NCBI GenBank assembly: GCA_002104985.1
Contig: MCGO01000103.1
Span: forward strand, 1-64,000
Origin: Rhizoclosmatium globosum
Lineage: Eukaryota > Chytridiomycota > Chytridiomycetes > Chytridiales > Chytriomycetaceae
Reading direction: 5' to 3'
Length of the DNA: 64,000 bases
Position numbers and translations under genes: made by a program. The notes beneath the pieces are model-generated. The model was given only the letters and a program-made list of their open reading frames with translations. It was not told where the DNA came from and did not search any database. Below, piece by piece: positions 10,125-22,539 of the stretch (position 1 is its first letter; every line of letters starts with the position of its first letter).

Positions 10125-13100
10125 GGTAATTATCAACGCCATCTCCCTTCTCTACGGATGCGGACGGACCACTCGGATGGAGTGCTCTCTGTCGTGCGGC
10201 TGACTCTTTGGTGAAGGAGCAGTCGCAACGCATCTTGTTTTTCTTGATTCTCATTTTGCGCTGGATTCTAATACTGTTGATTAACTAGGAACATCATTAC
10301 CAGTCCCTTGGGAATACCAAAATACGTCCAAGGTAATTATCAACGCCATCTCCCTCCTCGACGGGTGCGGACGGACCACTCGGATGGAGTGCTTTCTGTC
10401 GTGCGGCTGACTCTTTGGTGAAGGAGCAGTCGCAACACATTGTGTTGTTCTTGATTCTCATTTCGCGCTCATTTCTAATACGGTTGATTAACTAGGAACA
10501 ATATTGCCAGTCCTGTGGGAATACCAAAATACGTCCAACGTAATTATCAACGCCATCTCCCTCCTCGACGGGTGCGGACGGACCACTCGGATGGAGTGCT
10601 TTCTGTCGTGCGGCTGACTCTTTGGTGAAGGAGCAGTCGCAACACATTGTGTTGTTCTTGATTCTCATTTCGCGCTCATTTCTAATACGGTTGATTAACT
10701 AGGAACAATATTGCCAGTCCTGTGGGAATACCAAAATACGTCCAAGGTAATTATCAACGCCATCTCCCTCCTCGACGGGTGCGGACGGACCACTCGGATG
10801 GAGTGCTTTCTGTCGTGCGGCTGACTCTTTGGTGAAGGAGCAGTCGCAACGCATCGTGTCTTTCTTGATTCTCATTTCGCGCTGGATTCTAATACTGTTG
10901 ATTAACTAGGAACATCATTACCAGTCCCTTGGGAATACCAAAATACGTCCAAGGTAATTATCAACGCCATCTCCCTTCTCGACGGATGCGGACGGACCAC
11001 TCGGATGGAGTGCTCTCTGTCGTGCGGCTGACTCTTTGGTGAAGGAGCAGTCGCAACACATTGTGTTGTTCTTGATTCTCATTTCGCGCTCATTTCTAAT
11101 ACGGTTGATTAACTAGGAACAATATTGCCAGTCCTGTGGGAATACCAAAATACGTCCAAGGTAATTATCAACGCCATCTCCCTCCTCGACGGGTGCGGAC
11201 GGACCACTCGGATGGAGTGCTTTCTGTCGTGCGGCTGACTCTTTGGTGAAGGAGCAGTCGCAACACATTGTGTTGTTCTTGATTCTCATTTCGCGCTCAT
11301 TTCTAATACGGTTGATTAACTAGGAACAATATTGCCAGTCCTGTGGGAATACCAAAATACGTCCAAGGTAATTATCAACGCCATCTCCCTCCTCGACGGG
11401 TGCGGACGGACCACTCGGATGGAGTGCTTTCTGTTGTGCGGCTGACTCTTTGGTGAAGGAGCAGTCGCAACGCATCGTGTCTTTCTTGATTCTCATTTCG
11501 TGCTCATTTCTAATACGGTTGATTAACTAGGAACAATATTGCCAGTCCCTTGGGAATACCAAAATACGTCCAAGGTAATTATCAACGCCATCTCCCTCCT
11601 CGACGGGTGCGGACGGACCACTCGGATGGAGTGCTTTCTGTCGTGCGGCTGACTCTTTGGTGAAGGAGCAGTCGCAACGCATCGTGTCTTTCTTGATTCT
11701 CATTTCGCGCTGGATTCTAATACTGTTGATTAACTAGGAACATCATTACCAGTCCCTTGGGAATACCAAAATACGTCCAAGGTAATTATCAACGCCATCT
11801 CCCTTCTCTACGGATGCGGACGGACCACTGGGATGGAGTGCTCTCTGTCGTGCGGCTGACAGTTTGGTGAAGGAGCAGTCGCAACGCATCTTGTTTTTCT
11901 TGATTCTCATTTCGCGCTGGATTCTAATACTGTTGATTAACTAGGAACATCATTACCAGTCCCTTGGGAATACCAAAATACGTCCAAGGTAATTATCAAC
12001 GCCATCTCCCTTCTCTACGGATGCGGACGGACCACTCGGATGGAGTGCTTTCTGTCGTGCGGCTGACTCTTTGGTGAAGGAGCAGTCGCAACGCATCTTG
12101 TTTTTCTTGATTCTCATTTCGCGCTGGATTCTAATACTGTTGATTAACTAGGAACATCATTACCAGTCCCTTGGGAATACCAAAATACGTCCAAGGTAAT
12201 TATCAACGCCATCTCCCTTCTCTACGGATGCGGACGGACCACTCGGATGGAGTGCTTTCTGTCGTGCGGCTGACTCTTTGGTGAAGGAGCAGTCGCAACG
12301 CATCGTGTCTTTCTTGATTCTCATTTCGCGCTCATTTCTAATACGGTTGATTAACTAGGAACAATATTGCCAGTCCTGTGGGAATACCAAAATACGTCCA
12401 AGGTAATTATCAACGCCATCTCCCTCCTCGACAGGTGCGGACGGACCACTCGGATGGAGTGCTTTCTGTCGTGCGGCTGACTCTTTGGTGAAGGAGCAGT
12501 CGCAACGCATCGTGTCTTTCTTGATTCTCATTTCGCGCTGGATTCTAATACTGTTGATTAACTAGGAACATCATTACCAGTCCCTTGGGAATACCAAAAT
12601 ACGTCCAAGGTAATTATCAACGCCATCTCCCTTCTCTACGGATGCGGACGGACCACTCGGATGGAGTGCTTTCTGTCGTGCGGCTGACTCTTTGGTGAAG
12701 GAGCAGTCGCAACGCATCTTGTTTTTCTTGATTCTCATTTCGCGCTGGATTCTAATACTGTTGATTAACTAGGAACATCATTACCAGTCCCTTGGGAATA
12801 CCAAAATACGTCCAAGGTAATTATCAACGCCATCTCCCTTCTCTACGGATGCGGACGGACCACTCGGATGGAGTGCTCTCTGTCGTGCGGCTGACTCTTT
12901 GGTGAAGGAGCAGTCGCAACGCATCTTGTTTTTCTTGATTCTCATTTCGTGCTGGATTCTAATACTGTTGATTAACTAGGAACATCATTACCAGTCCCTT
13001 GGGAATACCAAAATACGTCCAAGGTAATTATCAACGCCATCTCCCTTCTCGACGGATGCGGACGGACCACTCGGATGGAGTGCTCTCTGTCGTGCGGCTG

Positions 13101-16100
13101 ACTCTTTGGTGAAGGAGCAGTCGCAACACATTGTGTTGTTCTTGATTCTCATTTCGCGCTCATTTCTAATACGGTTGATTAACTAGGAACAATATTGCCA
13201 GTCCTGTGGGAATACCAAAATACGTCCAAGGTAATTATCAACGCCATCTCCCTCCTGGACGGGTGCGGACGGACCACTCGGATGGAGTGCTTTCTGTCGT
13301 GCGGCTGACTCTTTGGTGAAGGAGCAGTCGCAACACATTGTGTTGTTCTTGATTCTCATTTCGCGCTCATTTCTAATACGGCTGATTAACTAGGAACAAT
13401 ATTGCCAGTCCCTTGGGAATACCAAAATACGTCCAAGGTAATTATCAACGCCATCTCCCTCCTCGACGGGTGCGGACGGACCACTCGGATGGAGTGCTTT
13501 CTGTCGTGCGGCTGACTCTTTGGTGAAGGAGCAGTCGCAACGCATCGTGTCTTTCTTGATTCTCATTTCGCGCTGGATTCTAATACTGTTGATTAACTAG
13601 GAACATCATTACCAGTCCCTTGGGAATACCAAAATACGTCCAAGGTAATTATCAACGCCATCTCCCTTCTCTACGGATGCGGACGGACCACTCGGATGGA
13701 GTGCTCTCTGTCGTGCGGCTGACAGTTTGGTGAAGGAGCAGTCGCAACGCATCTTGTTTTTCTTGATTCTCATTTCGCGCTGGATTCTAATACTGTTGAT
13801 TAACTAGGAACATCATTACCAGTCCCTTGGGAATACCAAAATACGTCCAAGGTAATTATCAACGCCATCTCCCTTCTCTACGGATGCGGACGGACCACTC
13901 GGATGGAGTGCTCTCTGTCGTGCGGCTGACAGTTTGGTGAAGGAGCAGTCGCAACGCATCTTGTTTTTCTTGATTCTCATTTCGCGCTGGATTCTAATAC
14001 TGTTGATTAACTAGGAACATCATTACCAGTCCCTTGGGAATACCAAAATACGTCCAAGGTAATTATCAACGCCATCTCCCTTCTCGACGGATGCGGACGG
14101 ACCACTCGGATGGAGTGCTCTCTGTCGTGCGGCTGACTCTTTGGTGAAGGAGCAGTCGCAACACATTGTGTTGTTCTTGATTCTCATTTCGCGCTCATTT
14201 CTAATACGGTTGATTAACTAGGAACAATATTGCCAGTCCTGTGGGAATACCAAAATACGTCCAAGGTAATTATCAACGCCATCTCCCTCCTCGACGGGTG
14301 CGGACGGACCACTCGGATGGAGTGCTTTCTGTCGTGCGGCTGACTCTTTGGTGAAGGAGCAGTCGCAACACATTGTGTTGTTCTTGATTCTCATTTCGCG
14401 CTCATTTCTAATACGGTTGATTAACTAGGAACAATATTGCCAGTCCTGTGGGAATACCAAAATACGTCCAAGGTAATTATCAACGCCATCTCCCTCCTCG
14501 ACGGGTGCGGACGGACCACTCGGATGGAGTGCTTTCTGTCGTGCGGCTGACTCTTTGGTGAAGGAGCAGTCGCAACACATTGTGTTGTTCTTGATTCTCA
14601 TTTCGCGCTCATTTCTAATACGGCTGATTAACTAGGAACAATATTGCCAGTCCCTTGGGAATACCAAAATACGTCCAAGGTAATTATCAACGCCATCTCC
14701 CTCCTCGACGGGTGCGGACGGACCACTCGGATAGAGTGCTCTCTGTCGTGCGGCTGACTCTTTGGTGAAGGAGCAGTCGCAACACATTGTGTTGTTCTTG
14801 ATTCTCATTTCGCGCTCATTTCTAATACGGTTGATTAACTAGGAACAATATTGCCAGTCCTGTGGGAATACCAAAATACGTCCAAGGTAATTATCAACGC
14901 CATCTCCCTCCTGGACGGGTGCGGACGGACCACTCGGATGGAGTGCTTTCTGTCGTGCGGCTGACTCTTTGGTGAAGGAGCAGTCGCAACACATTGTGTT
15001 GTTCTTGATTCTCATTTCGCGCTCATTTCTAATACGGCTGATTAACTAGGAACAATATTGCCAGTCCCTTGGGAATACCAAAATACGTCCAAGGTAATTA
15101 TCAACGCCATCTCCCTCCTCGACGGGTGCGGACGGACCACTCGGATAGAGTGCTTTCTGTCGTGCGGCTGACTCTTTGGTGAAGGAGCAGTCGCAACGCA
15201 TCGTGTCTTTCTTGATTCTCATTTCGCGCTGGATTCTAATACTGTTGATTAACTAGGAACATCATTACCAGTCCCTTGGGAATACCAAAATACGTCCAAG
15301 GTAATTATCAACGCCATCTCCCTTCTCTACGGATGCGGACGGACCACTCGGATGGAGTGCTCTCTGTCGTGCGGCTGACAGTTTGGTGAAGGAGCAGTCG
15401 CAACGCATCTTGTTTTTCTTGATTCTCATTTCGCGCTGGATTCTAATACTGTTGATTAACTAGGAACATCATTACCAGTCCCTTGGGAATACCAAAATAC
15501 GTCCAAGGTAATTATCAACGCCATCTCCCTTCTCTACGGATGCGGACGGACCACTCGGATGGAGTGCTTTCTGTCGTGCGGCTGACTCTTTGGTGAAGGA
15601 GCAGTCGCAACGCATCTTGTTTTTTCTTGATTCTCATTTCGCGCTGGATTCTAATACTGTTGATTAACTAGGAACATCATTACCAGTCCCTTGGGAATAC
15701 CAAAATACGTCCAAGGTAATTATCAACGCCATCTCCCTTCTCTACGGATGCGGACGGACCACTCGGATGGAGTGCTTTCTGTCGTGCGGCTGACTCTTTG
15801 GTGAAGGAGCAGTCGCAACGCATCGTGTCTTTCTTGATTCTCATTTCGCGCTCATTTCTAATACGGTTGATTAACTAGGAACAATATTGCCAGTCCCTTG
15901 GGAATACCAAAATACGTCCAAGGTAATTATCAACGCCATCTCCCTTCTCGACGGATGCGGACGGACCACTCGGATGGAGTGCTCTCTGTCGTGCGGCTGA
16001 CTCTTTGGTGAAGGAGCAGTCGCAACACATTGTGTTGTTCTTGATTCTCATTTCGCGCTCATTTCTAATACGGCTGATTAACTAGGAACAATATTGCCAG

Positions 16101-18018
16101 TCCCTTGGGAATACCAAAATACGTCCAAGGTAATTATCAACGCCATCTCCCTCCTCGACGGGTGCGGACGGACCACTCGGATGGAGTGCTTTCTGTCGTG
16201 CGGCTGACTCTTTGGTGAAGGAGCAGTCGCAACGCATCTTGTTTTTCTTGATTCTCATTTCGCGCTGGATTCTAATACTGTTGATTAACTAGGAACATCA
16301 TTACCAGTCCCTTGGGAATACCAAATACGTCCAAGGTAATTATCAACGCCATCTCCCTTCTCTACGGATGCGGACGGACCACTCGGATGGAGTGCTCTCT
16401 GTCGTGCGGCTGACAGTTTGGTGAAGGAGCAGTCGCAACGCATCTTGTTTTTCTTGATTCTCATTTCGCGCTGGATTCTAATACTGTTGATTAACTAGGA
16501 ACATCATTACCAGTCCCTTGGGAATACCAAAATACGTCCAAGGTAATTATCAACGCCATCTCCCTTCTCGACGGATGCGGACGGACCACTCGGATGGAGT
16601 GCTCTCTGTCGTGCGGCTGACTCTTTGGTGAAGGAGCAGTCGCAACACATTGTGTTGTTCTTGATTCTCATTTCGCGCTCATTTCTAATACGGTTGATTA
16701 ACTAGGAACAATATTGCCAGTCCTGTGGGAATACCAAAATACGTCCAAGGTAATTATCAACGCCATCTCCCTCCTCGACGGGTGCGGACGGACCACTCGG
16801 ATGGAGTGCTTTCTGTCGTGCGGCTGACTCTTTGGTGAAGGAGCAGTCGCAACACATTGTGTTGTTCTTGATTCTCATTTCGCGCTCATTTCTAATACGG
16901 TTGATTAACTAGGAACAATATTGCCAGTCCTGTGGGAATACCAAAATACGTCCAAGGTAATTATCAACGCCATCTCCCTCCTCGACGGGTGCGGACGGAC
17001 CACTCGGATGGAGTGCTTTCTGTCGTGCGGCTGACTCTTTGGTGAAGGAGCAGTCGCAACGCATCGTGTCTTTCTTGATTCTCATTTCGCGCTGGATTCT
17101 AATACTGTTGATTAACTAGGAACATCATTACCAGTCCCTTGGGAATACCAAAATACGTCCAAGGTAATTATCAACGCCATCTCCCTTCTCTACGGATGCG
17201 GACGGACCACTCGGATGGAGTGCTCTCTGTCGTGCGGCTGACTCTTTGGTGAAGGAGCAGTCGCAACGCATCTTGTTTTTCTTGATTCTCATTTCGCGCT
17301 GGATTCTAATACTGTTGATTAACTAGGAACATCATTACCAGTCCCTTGGGAATACCAAAATACGTCCAAGGTAATTATCAACGCCATCTCCCTTCTCTAC
17401 GGATGCGGACGGACCACTCGGATGGAGTGCTCTCTGTCGTGCGGCTGACTCTTTGGTGAAGGAGCAGTCGCAACGCATCTTGTTTTTCTTGATTCTCATT
17501 TCGCGCTGGATTCTAATACTGTTGATTAACTAGGAACATCATTACCAGTCCCTTGGGAATACCAAAATACGTCCAAGGTAATTATCAACGCCATCTCCCT
17601 TCTCTACGGATGCGGACGGACCACTCGGATGGAGTGCTCTCTGTCGTGCGGCTGACTCTTTGGTGAAGGAGCAGTCGCAACGCATCTTGTTTTTCTTGAT
17701 TCTCATTTCGCGCTGGATTCTAATACTGTTGATTAACTAGGAACATCATTACCAGTCCCTTGGGAATACCAAAATACGTCCAAGGTAATTATCAACGCCA
17801 TCTCCCTTCTCTACGGATGCGGACGGACCACTCGGATGGAGTGCTCTCTGTCGTGCGGCTGACTCTTTGGTGAAGGAGCAGTCGCAACGCATCTTGTTTT
17901 TCTTGATTCTCATTTCGCGCTGGATTCTAATACTGTTGATTAACTAGGAACATCATTACCAGTCCCTTGGGAATACCAAAATACGTCCAAGGTAATTATC
18001 AACGCCATCTCCCTTCTC
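10125..18018. repeat. 207-bp satellite array, about 38 units
   Basis: The motif GGTAATTATCAACGCC recurs at 10125, 10332, 10539, 10746, 10953 and so on to 17991, exactly 38 periods of 207 bp (one +1 near 15620 is cancelled by one -1 near 16323). Units fall into two interspersed subtypes. One has CTTCTCTACGGATGCGG with CTTGTTTTTCTTGATTC and a CGCTGGATTC block. The other has CCTCGACGGGTGCGG with ATTGTGTTGTTC and a CGCTCATTTC block. Mosaic units carry the first half of one and the second half of the other. The minus strand of each unit holds an open frame of about 54 codons starting MRIKKNK that stops in every unit, so the array is not one long gene. The left edge runs into unrelated sequence at 10003-10124 and the right edge breaks inside a unit near 18018. 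Confidence 0.95.
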
Positions 18019-18197
18019 TACATTTGCTTCAGCTTTGTGAGAAACAGAACTGATGTCTTATCTTCGGACATGGTCGAAGCTCTCCCACTTTGATTTATAA
18101 GCATACTGCTCTAAAGAATAAAATAGAAGCTTTCTGTTCATGTTATTTCTTCTATGCATACTTATTTGCTCATTTCTATCTGTGGACAATTTTGGGG

Positions 18198-18204
18198 TAT
18201 AAAA
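18198..18204 (+). promoter_or_regulatory. TATA box
   Basis: TATAAAA in the context GGGGTATAAAAGGTC, about 130 bases before a well-formed intron. A diverged copy of this stretch sits on the minus strand at the 5' end of the RRM gene near 20390-20430 (GGAATTAAAAGC), which suggests both promoters descend from one. Confidence 0.6.
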
Positions 18205-18224
18205 GGTCAAAAATGGAAAAGTGT

Positions 18225-19170
18225 TTGTCACATAAATCTCAGTCCAAACAAACAAACTCCAACTCAGCTTCCACACAGCCTCCCCTCCTCATCCTACCAG
18301 CACTATAGCGCTTCAGTTCAAAGCTTATATGTGAGTGCATCTTTTGTTCTTTGTGAATCATACAAGCTGTAAGCTAACTTCTATTCTTAGTTCAATGGTC
18401 GTCTCGTTTGTCTTGTTCATCTGATCGTCTCCTTGTTCTCCCTCTCCTGCCAAGCTGCTTTAATAGTTTCAGTCATCATCACATGCTATTTAGTCAAGGT
18501 GATCGTGTCTGATGGACTCATATAATCCACATGACATCTAAATCAACCACAGGATCAAACCTTCCTGCGGTTTAGCTCTGTTCAAGTTTTCCCTGACTGT
18601 TTGGTCCACATTCTTTCAAGCTTTGTTCTGTTTGGTCTTCTTTCCCCTTGTGGTTAACCAGCATCAAGTCATCATGTCACAATGTTCTCCCCTCACTCTT
18701 ATCTTCAATTTTCTACTATTTTGTTCTTCTATTTATTCTGTATTGTGGTTCATGGTTGGGTTGGTTCAACGCTGCTGCTCTTTTGTGGCTATGGCAATGT
18801 GAAGCCCGGTTGGGGATAAGCAGTGTCGCGTTGTTTCCCTTCACAGCTGCGTTCACTTTTATTCTGTATTGTGGTTCATGGTTGGGTTGGTTCAACGCTG
18901 CTGCTCTTTTGTGGCTATGGCAATGTGAAGCCCGGTTGGGGATAAGCAGTGTCGCGTTGTTTCCCTTCACAGCTGCGTTCACTTTTATTCTGTATTGTGG
19001 TTCATGGTTGGGTTGGTTCAACGCTGCTGCTCTTTTGTGGCTATGGCAATGTGAAGCCCGGTTGGGGATAAGCAGTGTCGCGTTGTTTCCCTTCACAGCT
19101 GCGTTCACTTTTATTCTGTATTGTGGTTCCCTCATTGTGCTGTTTGCTTTAAAGGTTTTGTATTAATAAA
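18225..19170 (+). ncRNA. Candidate spliced transcript without a clear ORF
   Basis: Downstream of the TATA box is a C/T-rich leader, then an intron at 18331-18390 with a GTGAGT donor, GCTAAC branch site and TTCTATTCTTAG acceptor. The next ATG (18395) gives only nine codons. The long plus-strand frame at 18648-19166 has no ATG and simply reads through the 126-bp repeats. AATAAA at 19165-19170 would end the unit. Either this is a non-coding RNA, or it is a gene whose coding exon was replaced by the repeat. Transcription is inferred from the signals only. Confidence 0.4.
18731..19130. repeat. 126-bp tandem repeat, three copies plus partial
   Basis: Blocks starting TATTCTGTATTGTGGTTC begin near 18731, 18857, 18983 and 19109 with a period of exactly 126 bp and almost no divergence. 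The period is a multiple of three, so a 42-residue peptide repeats in the open plus frame (NAAALLWLWQCEARLG) and another on the minus strand (NATLLIPNRASHCHSHKRAA). Near-identity implies a recent expansion. Confidence 0.9.
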
Positions 19171-19192
19171 CAAATTGTATTGACTTCAACTT

Positions 19193-19198
19193 TTTATT
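19193..19198 (-). terminator. Poly(A) signal of the RRM gene
   Basis: TTTATT on the plus strand (AATAAA on the minus strand), 73 bases after the stop at 19271. It sits within 30 bases of the plus-strand AATAAA at 19165, so the two convergent units have abutting 3' ends. Confidence 0.5.
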
Positions 19199-19270
19199 GA
19201 GCCCAACCAAATACACCAAGAACAGCAGTGAATAACTAAAAGCAAATCAAGTCAACACCTCTTACAATCC

Positions 19271-20426
19271 TCACTGCAAGTTTTGGCCAGGCTTCTCTTC
19301 CTCCTTCACACTCTTGAACTCACTGACTTCAATTTGACGACCACTGACATGGGTTTTGTTGAGCTTGGCAATAGTATCTTGGGCCTCTTCCATGGTGGAC
19401 ATCAAGATTTGTCCGTATCCTCGGCTACGGCCTTGGCTGTCCATGGCAATATTGGAATATAGAACTGTTCTGCCATCTTGACTAAAGAGATCCTTGAGCT
19501 CTTGTTCTTGAAAGGTAAACGGAAGGTTTCCGACAAAGAGCTGACATCCAACAATGTTTCCGATGCCATGCTGATGTGTATGCAAAGTAGCAGATTGCTG
19601 CTGGTCTGGTGCGTATGTCTGGAGCTGGAATTCTTTTGGATGCTGTGGCTGGTTGTTGGCTTTTGTAGCTGCATTGATTGGGCTTGCTGTTGGGATATCA
19701 CTAGATTCATCAGTATCTGGAAGATAAATATTTAGTGATTCTGATAAAACAATCTTCATTGTATCCATACCATCAGTTTGTAGATACTCTAGTGAACTCT
19801 GAAACAGCTTTTCTCCGTCAAGGTAGCGCACCATTCCAGTCAAATGTTCAATTTTTTCGGCATCCTTCCGCGCTTGAGCATTCAGGGACTTGACCTTGTC
19901 AGCCCAGGTCAGGCCTTGGTAGCGATGGCCGTCAAGCTCCGACACAGCCACTGCTGAAACGACAGAGGTTTGGTCTGGTGCCCTTGTGCAGACACAGAGC
20001 CCATCCAGCGCACTTGCGGCAGCGTTTGCTTCCTCAACAGACTTATATAACGCCAAGGTTCCACCACTGAAAACCTCCATGGACAGTGGCGCGGCTCCAG
20101 CGTGGACAAGCAAGCCACCAAGGTTTCCACGTGTCATGTTTGGATATCCGCAGAAGTACACATGGTCTTTAGGATCGACTCTCTCAGTTTGGCCAAAGTA
20201 CTTCATCATTTCTGAGTCATTGGCTACAAGTTGTTAGCAACGCCAGACACCTCAGAAAATACTCACGAACAGTGTAGCAACGAGGACCTTCAGTTTGCTT
20301 AAGGGATGGCTTTTGTTTAGATGGTGGAGGTGTTACTTTAGAATGTGCAAACGTACCTCCATTTCCAGATAATTTTATGTCCAAACATATGCGCCACTTT
20401 TCGCTTTTAATTCCACAGAATTCCAC
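19271..20426 (-). CDS. RNA-binding protein with two RRM domains
   Basis: Exon 2 (19271-20223) joins exon 1 (20267-20426) across a 43-bp intron with a GTGAGT donor, GCTAAC branch site and TAG acceptor; the product would be about 370 residues. The C-terminal RRM is canonical: RNP2 is LFVGNL and RNP1 is RSRGYGQILM. The N-terminal part of exon 2 looks like a degenerate RRM (VYFCGY, then GTLALYKSVEEANAAASALDG). A short helical linker (QARKDAEKIEHLTGMVRYLD) and a Gln/Ser-rich stretch lie between. RRM proteins of this type bind single-stranded RNA, usually in splicing, export or stability. The target is unknown. The start is uncertain: the only ATG in exon 1 (20426) lies in sequence resembling a core promoter, and the tandem ATGs at the start of exon 2 (20204-20209) are an alternative. 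Confidence 0.85.
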
Positions 20427-21772
20427 AAGAGACTATCGATTTGCTTAAATCAAGATATCTTATTTATAAGCTGAGAGTTTCTGCTTTGGTTATGACGCGC
20501 ACAAAACGAGAGACCTGTACGACGTAAATTGAGTAAATGTGAGCAACGAAGCAAATCACTCACCGGCTTCACTTTCCAGCGTCCCGCCCGTTCCCGATTT
20601 AGAGACAACCGCGACTTTGATACTTCTGCAGGTGGCTCCGACCACGTAACCGAATACAGAACTTCATCCAATGCCACATCATAATTGCATCTACGTCCAC
20701 TACTTGAACTTCTGATCAGCACTTTAACTCAACCACCATGTCAACCTTTGCCTCCATAATCGCCCCATCAACACCATGGAACGCAGCCTTCTTCTTTTCC
20801 CTCTTCTTCTTATTTCCAGTCACACCTAGGTCAACACTTCCGACATCATCAACCTCCATTCTATCATCACCACTTCCCCCCTCCCCATCTTTTTTAACTG
20901 GTGATGTAGCAACGACGTTTGTGCATCCTATTCAGCACAGGGATGAAACTGAGGTAACAGTTTCGCGATAACGCGCCCAATATTTGCGCTAAAGTTGGCG
21001 ACAGACGTCAAGGGAATATGCGATAGATGAGATAATTTAATGTCTGGAATGGACGACTGTTTGTGTATAAGAAGAAGTTGTATATGCAGATGTGGACGTT
21101 GAGGTAATCGTAGAAGTTGATGCTTTTGATTTGATTGGTTGAACTGCTTGAGTTTGCGCGACGGTTGAAGTTGAAGTAGCAAGCGAGACAGCCCGAGAAC
21201 AATGAGGGTTGAGTTCCGAACACATAAACACGCCGGCTTCGTTGACTGGAATAATAGATGGAATTCCTGCAGCAGGACCAGTGGATGTAGTTTGGGTGGG
21301 CTTGTTGGGAAAAAGGAAGTAGCGAATAAAGCCTTTCATGGAATCTTTGGCGGTAGAACCGACGAGCATCCTGGTTCATAGACCGAGTCCGAGGAGTCCA
21401 AGGAGGAAGACGAATCGTCTGTGTTGATTTTGCTTTCGACTCTCTGGGTCATGTTCCTGAGGCATCACTCTCCGAATACCCGCTCCAACTTCAGCTATGA
21501 GTTCAGTATGTTTTCAAATGAGAGTACGCGTAAGGGGGAGAGCTGTAAATCGTAAATTGAGTGAACCCGCCTGAAAAAAGCAAACCAACTCACGAACACT
21601 CTCGTCTCAACACCCTTCTTCTGACAGCCAGTCTTTCTTAACTCCTGCTACAACGCTTTCGAAGACCGTAGAAGCTCTTTGTGACACTCATTCGCCATAC
21701 CTCGTAACAACTCAACACTCCTTCCCTTCCCCAACAAGTTCTCCAGCTTCTTTTTTAACTCTTCCAGATTTA

Positions 21773-22353
21773 TTATTGGGGTATAAATTCGGATTGTATA
21801 CGCACGAGTTCGGTTTCAAGTGCGGATATGGTTGTGGTTTGGGAAACGGGGGAGTCAAGAGTAGATGCGTCTTTTAGGAGTGTGGTTAGGAGAGACTCTT
21901 TAGTGGATACGTTGCGGAAGCGAGGAGGGTCTCGTCCGTGACGATTTTTTTGCAGAGGGAGAGGAATTCCCAATATCTCTGCGTGCAAGGAGTCCGCGTA
22001 TGCTGAGACAGGCACTGAGGACGAAATCAGTAGTCGTTGGATATCCGGAATGGATTCCTCTTCTTGATCTGAGACGACCGCGACTTTGATACTTTCTGCA
22101 GGAGTTTTCGACCGCAGATCCAAAGTAGAAGCTTTGTCCAATGGTGCATCCACATTCGAAACTTCGAGTCCTCAACTACATGGACGTCAACTGGTTGAGC
22201 TTCTGATGAAGACTCTGACTCAACCACCGCATCAACTGTCACCAGCGCCGCCTCCACACTCGCCTCTTCAACAGCAGCAACTGTAGCCTTTGCATTCTTC
22301 CTTTCCTCTTCTTTCTCCGCAGCCAGTCCTCCATCAACATCATCAATCTCCAT
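21773..22353 (-). pseudogene. B-family fragment, acidic region plus coiled tail
   Basis: The minus-strand frame 22153-21773 is continuous and protein-like: DQEEESIPDIQRLLISSSVP, then SLHAEILGIPLPLQKNRHGR, then SALETELVRIQSE before a TAA. The upstream frame (22353-22027) carries MEIDDVDGGLAAEKEEERKN. The two frames overlap out of register, so a frameshift or a lost intron separates them. The downstream continuation near 21610-21760 encodes an LEELKKKLEN-like helix. Function unknown. Confidence 0.4.
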
Positions 22354-22539
22354 CCCATCCCATCAACACTCCCCTCCTCACCACTTTGAACCAGCGTTGT
22401 AGCATTTCCAGTGCGTGTAAAGTACTTGGAAATCTCTTTCAGCATTTCAATTGGGTTTTGTGAACCACTGATAGGAGGCTGAGTCAACTGTTTCATGAGA
22501 ACGTGCTGAGTCAACTGTTCCATGAGAAAGTGTCGGATA

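Noticed and set aside
10003..10254. Minus-strand ORF at the left satellite edge as a host gene exon
   Set aside because: Its first half is a satellite unit and the second half is unsupported spacer; no acceptor or conserved motif.
10125..18018. CRISPR-like regular array
   Set aside because: Whole 207-bp units repeat with no unique spacers, and the genome is eukaryotic.
18716..19135. 139-codon minus-strand ORF over the 126-bp repeat
   Set aside because: It exists only within the triplication and lacks splice or promoter context. The plus-strand signals are better.
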